Source: Aestuariivita sp.
Lineage (GTDB): Bacteria > Pseudomonadota > Alphaproteobacteria > Rhodobacterales > Rhodobacteraceae
Direction: 5' to 3'
Length of the DNA stretch: 64,000 nucleotides
Assembly: GCA_018401465.1 (NCBI GenBank)
Contig: JAGYKE010000002.1
Span: 248,001 to 312,000, forward strand
Position 1 is the first letter of the stretch, and every line of letters starts with the position of its first letter. The notes under the pieces are model-generated. The model worked only from the letters and a program-made list of their open reading frames with translations. It was not told where the DNA came from and did not search any database. The translations under genes and the position numbers were made by a program. Positions 52,903 through 61,240 of this stretch are shown here, one piece after another.

Positions 52903-53946
52903 GTGCGGCTTGAGCCTATCGCCAACCCGCCCCTTGCGCGCAGGCTTGGACTACCCGCGCTGGCGATCGCCGCGACCACCGCGTTCGGCTCGGGCCTGGC
53001 CGCCGTGGCAGGGGCCGATCCCTTCGCCACGCTGGGGCTGATCCTGACCGGGGCGGCGGGATCGCGCTTTGCGCTTCTGGAAACGCTGAACCGCGCGACA
53101 CCGCTGATCTTCACGGGTCTTGCCATAGCGGTCGCCTTCCGGGCGCGACTGTGGAACATCGGGGCCGAGGCGCAGCTTTACGCAGGCGCGATCCTGACCG
53201 TGCTCGTGGGCACTTCGGGTCTTGGCCTGCCCTTCGTGCATCCCGCCATGGCACTGGCCGCCATCGGGGCCGGGGCGGTCCTGCTCTTGGGGCCGGTTCT
53301 TCTCAAGACCCGGCTTGGGGTCGACGAGGTGGTGACGACCCTGCTTCTCAATTTCGTGGTTCTTCTTCTGGTCAGCTATCTTCTCGAGGGGCCAATGAAG
53401 GACCCCGGCGGCATGGGATGGCCAAAGTCCGAACCCTTGCCCCGCGAGGCGCGCCTGCCCCGCATCGTGGAGGGTCTGCGCCTGCACTGGGGCTTTGCGC
53501 TGGCGCTGATCGCAGCCGTCGCGGTTTGGGTGATCCAGACACGCACCACGCTGGGATACGAGATCCGCGCCGTGGGCCTGAACCCGCGCGCTGCGCGTTT
53601 TGCAGGCATTCCCGTCGGCGCGGTCATGGTGAAGACAGCCCTTCTCTCGGGTGGGCTTGCCGCCATGGCCGGGTTTTCCGAGGTCGCGGGGCTCAAGGGC
53701 CACCTCAGCCTCGATCTCTCGCCGGGCTTTGGCTATACCGGCATCATTGTCGCAATGCTCGCGCTGCTGCATCCACTGGCGGTGGTGCCTTCGGCGCTGT
53801 TTGTGGCGGGCATCTTCGTTGGCGCCGACAGCATGAGCCGGGCAGCCGAGGTCCCCACATATATCGCCGACATGCTTCTGGCGGCAGCCCTGCTCTTCAT
53901 GGTGCTGGCGCTGGGTCTCACGCGGTATCGGGTGGTGCGCGGATGA
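52903..53946 (+). CDS. Nucleoside-type ABC transporter permease, 347 aa
   Basis: Inner-membrane permease of the branched-chain/nucleoside type (YufP/NupB-like). About eight to ten hydrophobic segments are visible; the conserved FTGLAIAVAFRARLWNIGAEAQ stretch at about 68-89 is diagnostic. The start is GTG at 52903, with GGAGG 6 nt upstream. It overlaps the next permease gene by 4 bp (ATGA). Confidence 0.92.
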   Translation: MRLEPIANPPLARRLGLPALAIAATTAFGSGLAAVAGADPFATLGLILTGAAGSRFALLETLNRATPLIFTGLAIAVAFRARLWNIGAEAQLYAGAILTVLVGTSGLGLPFVHPAMALAAIGAGAVLLLGPVLLKTRLGVDEVVTTLLLNFVVLLLVSYLLEGPMKDPGGMGWPKSEPLPREARLPRIVEGLRLHWGFALALIAAVAVWVIQTRTTLGYEIRAVGLNPRAARFAGIPVGAVMVKTALLSGGLAAMAGFSEVAGLKGHLSLDLSPGFGYTGIIVAMLALLHPLAVVPSALFVAGIFVGADSMSRAAEVPTYIADMLLAAALLFMVLALGLTRYRVVRG

Positions 53947-54890
53947 TGGAGTTGCTGGACATCCTGCTGGCGGGCAGCTTCTGGGCGGCGGCGGTGCGGA
54001 TCGCATCGCCTCTCATCTTTGCCACCATGGGCGAGCTGATCTGCGAACGCGCAGGCGTGCTGAACCTCGGGATCGAGGGCATCATGGTGATCGGCGCCTT
54101 CACCGGCTGGATCGCAGTCTACATGGGCGCGCCGCTGTGGTGGGGGGTGGCGGCGGCGATGCTGGCGGGCATGACCTTCGGCCTTCTGCACGCCATCCTG
54201 ACGGTGCCCTTCGGCCTGTCGCAGCATGTCGTGGGTCTGGGCGTCACGCTGCTGGCCACATCGACAAGTTACTTCGTCTACCGCCTTGCCCTGCCTGAGG
54301 TCACCAGCCCCCCGCGGATCGAGCCCTTCCAGAACCTGCCCATCCCGATCCTGTCGGACATCCCGCTGATCGGGCCCGCCTTCTTCAACCAGACGCCGCT
54401 GACATATGCCGCCTTTGCCTGCGCGGGGCTGACGGCCTTGGTGCTCTGGCGCACGCCTTTGGGTCTGGCGATCCGGGCGGCGGGCGAAAACCCCTCGGCG
54501 GTGGCCGCGCAGGGGCTTTCCGTCACGGGGCTGCGTATGGGGGCGGTGATCGTGGGGTCGGGGCTGATGGCCGTGGGGGGCAGTTTCCTGACGCTTTCGG
54601 CCTTCTCATCCTTCTTCTTCGAAATGGTGAACGGCCGTGGCTGGATCTGTGTCGCGCTCGTCGTCTTCGGCGCATGGCGGCCGGGCAAGGCCGTTCTGGG
54701 CGCGCTTCTCTTTGCCGCCTTCGATGCGCTCCAGATCCGCCTGCAGCAGACGGACATCGGCCAGATCGTGCCCTATCAGGCCTTCCTCGCGGTGCCTTAC
54801 GTGCTGTCCATCCTCGCGCTAATCCTGATGTCGCGCCGGGCCGAGGTGCCCGCCGCCCTGATGATCCCGTTCAACAAGGGGGAACGCTGA
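53943..54890 (+). CDS. Nucleoside-type ABC transporter permease, 315 aa
   Basis: Second permease of the importer (YufQ/NupC-like). The hallmark ATMGELICERAGVLNLGIEGIM lies at about 27-48, with AIRAAGENPSAVAAQGLSV near 178-196 as coupling region. The ATG at 53943 is in the ATGA overlap with the preceding gene. The TGA stop is directly followed by the ATG of the deaminase gene, so the enzyme and importer are co-translated. Confidence 0.92.
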   Translation: MMELLDILLAGSFWAAAVRIASPLIFATMGELICERAGVLNLGIEGIMVIGAFTGWIAVYMGAPLWWGVAAAMLAGMTFGLLHAILTVPFGLSQHVVGLGVTLLATSTSYFVYRLALPEVTSPPRIEPFQNLPIPILSDIPLIGPAFFNQTPLTYAAFACAGLTALVLWRTPLGLAIRAAGENPSAVAAQGLSVTGLRMGAVIVGSGLMAVGGSFLTLSAFSSFFFEMVNGRGWICVALVVFGAWRPGKAVLGALLFAAFDALQIRLQQTDIGQIVPYQAFLAVPYVLSILALILMSRRAEVPAALMIPFNKGER

Positions 54891-56171
54891 ATGTTCGACC
54901 TGATCGTGAAGGGCGGTACGCTGCCCAATGGCCGGGTGGCCGACATCGCCATCGCGGGCGACCGCATCGTTGCGGTCGAGCCGCAGATCGCCGCCACGGC
55001 GGCCCGCACCATCGACGCCACGGGCGATCTGGTCAGCCCGCCCTTCGTGGATCCGCATTTCCACATGGACGCCACGCTGTCCTACGGGCTGCCGCGGGTG
55101 AACGCCTCGGGCACGCTGCTCGAGGGAATCGCGCTTTGGGGCGAATTGCGCGACATCGCGACGGTCGAGGATATGGTGACCCGTGCGGTCGCCTATTGTG
55201 ACTGGGCCGCGAGCACGGGGCTTCTGGCGATCCGCACCCATGTGGATACGACGCCCGACCATCTGCGCGGGGTCGAGGCGATGCTGGAGGTCAAGGCCCG
55301 CGTCGCGCCGTATATCGACCTGCAACTCGTGGCCTTTCCACAGGACGGGCTGTACCGCACCGCCACGGGGCGCGCGAACGTGATCCGGGCGCTGGACATG
55401 GGCGTCGACGTGGTGGGCGGCATCCCGCATTTCGAACGTACGATGCAGGACGGGGCTGACAGCGTCCGCGATCTGGCGCGCATCGCCGCTGACCGGGGCC
55501 TGATGCTGGACCTGCATTGCGACGAAACCGACGACCCCCATTCGCGGCATGTCGAAACGCTGGCGGCCGAGGTCACGCGCCACGGCCTCGGCGCGCGGGC
55601 GGCGGGCAGCCACCTGACCTCGATGCATTCGATGGACAATTACTATGTCTCGAAGCTGCTGCCTCTCATCGCGGAATCGGGGATGTGCGCGATCCCGAAC
55701 CCCTTGATCAACATCACCCTGCAGGGGCGGCACGACACCTATCCGAAGCGCCGGGGCCTCACCCGCGTGAAAGAGATGCAGGCGCTGGGCATCCCCGTGG
55801 GCTGGGGTCAGGATTGCGTGCTTGACCCTTGGTACAGCCTTGGCACTGCCGACATGCTGGACGTGGCCTTCATGGGCCTGCATGTCGCGCAGATGACCCA
55901 TCCCACGGAAATGGCCCGCTGTTTCGAGATGGTGACCTCCGTCAACGCCCGGATCATGGGGCTGGCGGATTATGGGCTGGCGCCGGGCTGCGTCGCCTCG
56001 CTCGTGGTGCTGGACGCGGGCAACCCGACCGAAGCGGTCCGCCTGCGGCCCGCGCGGCTGGCAGTCGTGGCAAAGGGGCAGGTCATCTCCGAAACCCCGC
56101 GCGGCGATGCGGCCCTGTCGATCGCCGGGCGGCCCGGCACGGTGCGGCGTCGGCATGGAGCGGCGACGTAG
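54891..56171 (+). CDS. codA: Cytosine deaminase-family amidohydrolase (CodA-like), 426 aa
   Basis: Cytoplasmic deaminase closely resembling E. coli CodA over its whole length. Metal ligands H56, H58, H209, H241 and D308 and the catalytic E212 (HCDE) are present, as are the characteristic LHCDETDD and QGRHDTYPKRRGLTRVKEM segments. The residue matching CodA D314 is C309 and that matching F316 is L311 (GQDCVLDPW instead of GHDDVFDPW, alignment from memory). Position 314 affects substrate choice, so isocytosine, creatinine or another imino-heterocycle is possible. It abuts the permease gene and ends the BMP-type importer operon, indicating import followed by deamination. Confidence 0.88.
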   Translation: MFDLIVKGGTLPNGRVADIAIAGDRIVAVEPQIAATAARTIDATGDLVSPPFVDPHFHMDATLSYGLPRVNASGTLLEGIALWGELRDIATVEDMVTRAVAYCDWAASTGLLAIRTHVDTTPDHLRGVEAMLEVKARVAPYIDLQLVAFPQDGLYRTATGRANVIRALDMGVDVVGGIPHFERTMQDGADSVRDLARIAADRGLMLDLHCDETDDPHSRHVETLAAEVTRHGLGARAAGSHLTSMHSMDNYYVSKLLPLIAESGMCAIPNPLINITLQGRHDTYPKRRGLTRVKEMQALGIPVGWGQDCVLDPWYSLGTADMLDVAFMGLHVAQMTHPTEMARCFEMVTSVNARIMGLADYGLAPGCVASLVVLDAGNPTEAVRLRPARLAVVAKGQVISETPRGDAALSIAGRPGTVRRRHGAAT

Positions 56172-56397
56172 GTCCAGAGCGTCTCCCCCAACCCCGGTGT
56201 CATCAGCGCCTGCGTCTGACTACTGATCCATTGCCCTCGCGCAACCTGACCAGCCGCCCAGCGCTCTACCGGTCCGGCGCGACAGACCTGGGGTGCCCGG
56301 ACATCTCGCCCGACACAGGGTGGAGTGGATCATGCTCCTCCCGCAGACGCGGAAGGAACAAGGTCTTCACTTGCTCCGGGGTCAGCCAGGACATGGC

Positions 56398-57258
56398 CTA
56401 CCGCATCAGCAAGACCGGTACCTTGCAGGCGCGGATCATGGCGGTGGTGGTAGAGCCGATGATCAGGCTGCGTATACGCGAATGGCCATAAGCGCCCATC
56501 ACCAGCATGTCGAATTGCGCCTCGTCCACCAGATTGCTCAGGGCCGTTTCCGGCCGACCGGGCAGGACCGAGGTCTCGGCCTCGATCTCGGCTGCCGTGA
56601 GCTTGGCCCTGGCATCCGCGAGGCCTTCCGTCACTTCAGGCGAGACGCTGCCCACCGTGACGACATGCACTGGCAGCCCCTGAAACAGGGGGCTGCGCGC
56701 AACGTGATCGACAGCCTTGATCGCCGAGGCCCCGCCGTCATACGCGACCAGTACCTTCGAGATCGGCCGGAAGGCGCGCGAGGCGACAAAGACCGGCTTG
56801 TGGCTGGCCCGCACGATACGTTCGAGGTTTGAACCCAGATGTCCTTTGGCAAAATCCGCGGCCTCACCCCGCTTGCCGATCAGGATCACGCGGGCTTCAC
56901 CTTCGACATCGGCTACGGCCTCGACGAGATCACCATGGCGCAGGCGGGTGGTGACATGCGTCACACCGGCCTTGTCCAGCAGCGCGGCTGCGTCCTCAAG
57001 GATCGCCCGGCCGCGCTGGCTGATCAGCTTTGCGCGCTGCGCGTCGAGCGCCGCCAGTTCCTCCATCAGTGCTGTCCGCGCGCCAAGCGCGATGGCGCCC
57101 GAGTGGTCGTGGCTGTCCGATCCTTCGCGGCGGCCCAGCACATGGATCAACTCCACCGGCGCATCGGTTCGGCTGGCGATCCACGCCGCGTGCTCGCAGA
57201 CGCTGGCGGAATAGATGGACCCATCGATCAGGGCCACGATCTTGTGTTGTGGCGTCAT
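56398..57258 (-). CDS. Universal stress protein with two Usp domains, 286 aa
   Basis: Tandem UspA-type protein. Each half ends with an ATP-binding motif of the form G-x2-G-x9-G-S: GKRGEAADFAKGHLGS at about 138-153 and GAYGHSRIRSLIIGST near 258-273. Such proteins bind ATP and act in stress responses or regulate partner transporters. It starts 13 bp after the stop of the SulP gene and is probably co-transcribed with it, so it may modulate that transporter. The 3' flank toward the CodA gene (226 bp) shows no clear terminator. Confidence 0.92.
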   Translation of the reverse strand: MTPQHKIVALIDGSIYSASVCEHAAWIASRTDAPVELIHVLGRREGSDSHDHSGAIALGARTALMEELAALDAQRAKLISQRGRAILEDAAALLDKAGVTHVTTRLRHGDLVEAVADVEGEARVILIGKRGEAADFAKGHLGSNLERIVRASHKPVFVASRAFRPISKVLVAYDGGASAIKAVDHVARSPLFQGLPVHVVTVGSVSPEVTEGLADARAKLTAAEIEAETSVLPGRPETALSNLVDEAQFDMLVMGAYGHSRIRSLIIGSTTTAMIRACKVPVLLMR

Positions 57259-57271
57259 GTTCCTGTCTCCC

Positions 57272-58762
57272 TCAATGCACCGTCAGCTTGTCGATCGCAC
57301 CGGGTTTGTCGTGGACGGCAAGCCGGTCGACGATGGTCTCGGACGCTTCGTTCATGCCGACGATCTCGACTTCGGCCCCGTCGCGGCGGAACTTCAGCAC
57401 CGCCATGTCCAGCGACTGCACGGAACTGATGTCCCAGATATGCGCGCGGCTGACGTCGATCACCACACGGTCCAGCGCCTCGCGGAAGTCGAAGGCATTC
57501 ATGAAATCCTCGACCGAACCGTAGAAAAGCTGGCCCTCGATGATATAGGTCCGCTCGCGCCCGTCCTTCGAGATCGTGGAGGTCACCTTGAAAAGCTGCG
57601 CGATCTTGCCGGCGAAGAAGATGCCGGACAGCAGCACGCCGACCAGCACGCCGATGGCAAGGTTGTGGGTATAGACGACTGTCGCCACCGTCGCGATCAT
57701 TACGATGGAGGACGACCGCGGGTGAACGGTCAGGTTCCGGATCGACGACCAGGAAAAGGTGCCGATCGAGACCATGATCATGATCGCGACCAATGCAGGC
57801 ATCGGGATCTGCGCCACCCAGTCGCCCAGAAAGACCACCAGCACCAACAGCACCGCGCCAGCGGTGAAGGCCGACAGCCGCCCACGCCCGCCGGACTTCA
57901 CGTTGATCATTGACTGCCCGATCATGGCGCAGCCCGCCATGCCCCCGATAAAGCCGGTCGCCGTATTCGCGATGCCTTGGCCGATGCATTCCTGATCGCG
58001 GCTCGACTTGGTGTCGGTCAGGTCATCGACAAGGTTCTGTGTCATTAGGCTTTCCAGAAGCCCGACCACCGCGATGGCAAGGGAATAGGGCAGGATGATC
58101 CACAGGGTTTCCAGCGTCAGCGGCACGTCGGGCATGAGGAAGACGGGCAGCGTGTCAGGCAGCGCCCCCATATCCCCCACCGTGCGCACATCCCAGCCGA
58201 AGACCATGGTCAGCGCGGTCAGGATCAGGATGGTGACAAGGGGCGAGGGGATCGCCTTGGTGACATAGGGAAAGAGGTAGATCACCGCGAGGCTGGCCGC
58301 GACCAGCACATAGGTCACCCAGGTGACATTCCTGGGATCGAGTTCGGGCAGTTGCGCCAGAAAGATCAGGATCGCCAGCGCGTTGACAAAGCCGGTCATC
58401 ACCGATTTCGACACATAACGCATCACAAAGCCCAGGCGGAGCAGGCCCATCGCGATCTGGATCACACCTGTCAGCACCGTCGCGGCCAGCAGATATTGCA
58501 GCCCATGGTCGCGCACCAGAGTGACCATCAGCACCGCGGTCGCGGCCGTGGCGGCTGAGATCATCCCCGGCCGCCCGCCGACAAAGGCGATCAGCACGGC
58601 GATGGAGAAACTGGCGTAAAGTCCCACCTTGGGGTCCACGCCCGCGATGATGGAAAAGGCAATCGCCTCGGGGATGAGCGCAAGTGCCACGACAAGCCCG
58701 GCCAGAACATCGGCCCGGACGTTGCCGAACCACTGGGCGCGGTAGGCACCAAGTGAAATCAT
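57272..58762 (-). CDS. SulP family anion transporter with STAS domain, 496 aa
   Basis: Inner-membrane anion transporter of the SulP/SLC26 family (sulfate, bicarbonate or dicarboxylates). The N-terminal [28 protein letters not shown] is diagnostic. About ten to twelve membrane segments extend to residue 390, followed by a C-terminal STAS domain from about 400, with [10 protein letters not shown]. The ATG at 58762 is chosen because AGGA precedes it and the family starts here; a start 14 codons upstream adds residues without similarity. Transcribed together with a universal stress protein. The anion is not determined by sequence. Confidence 0.92.
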   Translation of the reverse strand: MISLGAYRAQWFGNVRADVLAGLVVALALIPEAIAFSIIAGVDPKVGLYASFSIAVLIAFVGGRPGMISAATAATAVLMVTLVRDHGLQYLLAATVLTGVIQIAMGLLRLGFVMRYVSKSVMTGFVNALAILIFLAQLPELDPRNVTWVTYVLVAASLAVIYLFPYVTKAIPSPLVTILILTALTMVFGWDVRTVGDMGALPDTLPVFLMPDVPLTLETLWIILPYSLAIAVVGLLESLMTQNLVDDLTDTKSSRDQECIGQGIANTATGFIGGMAGCAMIGQSMINVKSGGRGRLSAFTAGAVLLVLVVFLGDWVAQIPMPALVAIMIMVSIGTFSWSSIRNLTVHPRSSSIVMIATVATVVYTHNLAIGVLVGVLLSGIFFAGKIAQLFKVTSTISKDGRERTYIIEGQLFYGSVEDFMNAFDFREALDRVVIDVSRAHIWDISSVQSLDMAVLKFRRDGAEVEIVGMNEASETIVDRLAVHDKPGAIDKLTVH

Positions 58763-59317
58763 GCAAATGTTTCCTGAACGATCCGGGCCTTGCAGACCGC
58801 GCATCGAGATTTGATCTGTGTGTCAGTTCAGGTTGTCCGGCGGATCGGCGGCCGGAAGAGCCACTCGGGAATTGCACCCGAGGTCCATGTTCGCTGCGCT
58901 GCCGCCTACACGCTTTGAGGTGGAAAGCCAACCCAAAGGGGTGTCACTGCAGGGCAAACCCCATGCGACCCTCCAGGACACTTGTATCCAGACTGCCGCT
59001 TCCATGCGTTCCGCCCCGCGCCAAGACGCCGCCGTCAGGCGTCTTTCTTCAACCCGAGCGCAGACGACCCTGCATCACCTGCGGCACCGGTTGATTTCGC
59101 CGACGCGCTGACATTGAAGACCCCTTTGACCGATCCCCCACATGGCCGCGCGACCGGCGCCCCCCCGGCGCGAAGCTTCCCGCCCAGCGCGATGATTTCC
59201 GGGCTGGATTTGACCGACGTGAAAGGGTCATGTTTTCTGAAACCACGACGCAGACCCGCGCCCTGTCGCGCCGCAAGCCCGGCTTCTCTGACACCGCTTC
59301 TGCGCAGGAAGGCACCC
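58763..59317. other. 555-bp intergenic region between divergent genes
   Basis: It separates the SulP/Usp operon from the acetamidase gene and must carry promoters for both. Frames open here have no recognisable family. A plus-strand terminator-like hairpin lies at 59023. TTGACC at 59210-59215 might be a -35 element for the rightward genes, but no good -10 was found. Confidence 0.4.
59023..59047 (+). terminator. Terminator-like hairpin without an upstream gene
   Basis: AAGACGCC (59023-59030) and GGCGTCTT (59038-59045) form a perfect 8-bp stem with a 7-nt loop, followed by TC and more pyrimidines. It points rightward, but the gene to its left is transcribed leftward. It may end a short rightward RNA starting in 58770-59000. 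Confidence 0.5.
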
Positions 59318-60259
59318 ATGACCCATCACCTGAAAGCCAGCCCCGAAACCGTCGCCTGGGGTTATTTCGATGCCAGCCTGCCACCGGTCGCCGAGATCGA
59401 CAGCGGCGACACCATCGTGATCGAGACCGTTTCGGGCAGCCCCGAACATCTGCCACCCGAAGGCCGGGGCTTTCATGTGCCGCCGGAACTTCTGGACATC
59501 CACGCCCGATCGCCCCGACAGGTGCCCGGGCACATTCTTTCCGGCCCGGTGGCGGTGCGCGGTGCGAAGCCCGGTCATGTGCTCGAGGTGCGTATCCTCG
59601 ACGTGGCGCTGCGCCAGGATTGGGGCTGGAACATCATCCGGCCCCTCGCGGGCACCCTGCCCGAGGATTTCCCGATCGCCCGGGTGGTCAATATCCCGCT
59701 TGACGCGAAGGCCGGCATGGCGCGCCTGTCATGGGGGCTTGATCTTCCGCTGGCGCCCTTCTTCGGCGTGATGGGCGTGGCGCCGCCGCCGAACTGGGGC
59801 CGGATCTCCACGATCCAGCCCCGTGCGCATGGCGGCAATCTCGACAACAAGGAGCTGGTGGCGGGCAGCACGCTCTACCTGCCCGTCTTCGCCGAGGGGG
59901 CGCTGTTCTCCTGCGGCGACGGCCACGGTGCGCAGGGCGATGGCGAGGTCTGCGTGACCGCGATCGAGACCGCGCTGACCGGCACCTTCCGGCTGATCCT
60001 GCGCGAGGACATGAACCTGGCCCTGCCGCGCGCCGAAACGCCCACGCACCTGATCACCATGGGCCTGCACGAGGACCTGAACCGCTGCGCCGAAACCGCG
60101 CTGCGGGACATGATCGCCTGGATCGTCGCGCGCACGGGCCTCCCGCGCGAGGACGCCTACATGCTGTGTTCGCTTGCAGGCGACCTGCGGATCACGCAAA
60201 CGGTGAACGGCAACAAGGGCGTCCACATGATGATGGCGAAGGCCCTTCTGGGCGGATGA
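59318..60259 (+). CDS. Acetamidase/formamidase family protein, 313 aa
   Basis: Second FmdA/AmdA-family amidase of the window. The hallmark GDGHGAQGDGE lies at residues 200-210. The family's N-terminal section (PPEGRGFHVPPELLDIH) and the C-terminal EDAYMLCSLAGDLRI stretch are present. AGGAAGG precedes the ATG at 59318; longer upstream readings have no family similarity. It is followed after 21 bp by a Gfo/Idh/MocA oxidoreductase gene and probably co-transcribed with it. The substrate is a small carboxamide, not further defined. Confidence 0.9.
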   Translation: MTHHLKASPETVAWGYFDASLPPVAEIDSGDTIVIETVSGSPEHLPPEGRGFHVPPELLDIHARSPRQVPGHILSGPVAVRGAKPGHVLEVRILDVALRQDWGWNIIRPLAGTLPEDFPIARVVNIPLDAKAGMARLSWGLDLPLAPFFGVMGVAPPPNWGRISTIQPRAHGGNLDNKELVAGSTLYLPVFAEGALFSCGDGHGAQGDGEVCVTAIETALTGTFRLILREDMNLALPRAETPTHLITMGLHEDLNRCAETALRDMIAWIVARTGLPREDAYMLCSLAGDLRITQTVNGNKGVHMMMAKALLGG

Positions 60260-60280
60260 CAGCGACAGGGGAAACAGAAG

Positions 60281-61240
60281 ATGGCAGTAAAGGCGGCGAC
60301 CATCGGGCTGGGGATCATGGGGCAGCGCATGGTCGAGCGCATGGCGGCGCACCCGGGCTATGACGTGGTGGCACTGTGGGACCCGAACCCCGAGGCCTGC
60401 CGCGCAGCGCAGGCGCTTGCCCCCGGGGCGACCGTGACCGCCAGTGCCGAGGCGGCGATCGCGGCGGCCGATCTGGTCTACCTCGCCTGCCCGCCGGTGT
60501 CGCACAAGCCCTACGCGCTGGCCGCAGCCGCCGCCGGCAAGGCGGTGTTCCTCGAAAAGCCGCTGGGCGTGGACATCGCCGACAGCGAGGAACTTGTGGC
60601 CCGGCTGACGGACGCCGGCGTGCCGGCAGCCGTGAACTTCACCCAGGCCGCCGGCGCTGCGATGACCGAAGTGACGGGTGCTGCCCGTGCGGGCCAGCTG
60701 GGAACGCTGATGGGTGCCGACATCGTGGTGACCTACGCTGCATGGCCGCGGGGCTGGCAGCAGGCGGCCGACTGGCTGCGCTTCCGCGCCGAGGGCGGCA
60801 TGACGCGCGAGGTGCTGTCGCATTTCCTGTTCTTCACGGAACGCGTGCTGGGGCCGCTGTCGGTGGTCTGGGCGAAACCCACCTACCCCGCCGACCCGGC
60901 GCTGTGCGAAACCCACCTCATGGCTCAGCTGGAAAGCGCAGACGGCGCGCCGGTCAGCATCATGGCCACGGTCGGCGGCGCGCAGCCCGACCGGCAGGAA
61001 CTGACGATCAAGGGCAGCGCCGCAAGCCGTCGGATCACCGAATTCCACGTCAACGCCGCGTCGGACGGCGGCGCGTTCCACGAGATCGCCGCGCGCCCCA
61101 CCGACCCGCGCATGGTCAGCCTGAACGCCCAGCTCGACGAACTGCTTCGGTGTCTTCAGGGCCAGCCCCACCGCCTCGCCACTCCGGCCGAGGCGCTGCG
61201 GGTCCAGAAGCTGGTCGAGACGATGCTGCGTGCGGGCTGA
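60281..61240 (+). CDS. Gfo/Idh/MocA family oxidoreductase, 319 aa
   Basis: NAD(P)-dependent oxidoreductase. The Rossmann motif GLGIMG is at 9-14, and the catalytic-lysine motif FLEKPLG near 90-96 is the family hallmark. The C-terminal half forms the alpha/beta substrate domain. The family oxidises sugars, inositols and other polyols or reduces imines; the acetamidase neighbour gives no clear substrate. Its stop codon directly abuts that of the convergent gamma-glutamyltransferase gene (TGATCA). Confidence 0.88.
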   Translation: MAVKAATIGLGIMGQRMVERMAAHPGYDVVALWDPNPEACRAAQALAPGATVTASAEAAIAAADLVYLACPPVSHKPYALAAAAAGKAVFLEKPLGVDIADSEELVARLTDAGVPAAVNFTQAAGAAMTEVTGAARAGQLGTLMGADIVVTYAAWPRGWQQAADWLRFRAEGGMTREVLSHFLFFTERVLGPLSVVWAKPTYPADPALCETHLMAQLESADGAPVSIMATVGGAQPDRQELTIKGSAASRRITEFHVNAASDGGAFHEIAARPTDPRMVSLNAQLDELLRCLQGQPHRLATPAEALRVQKLVETMLRAG

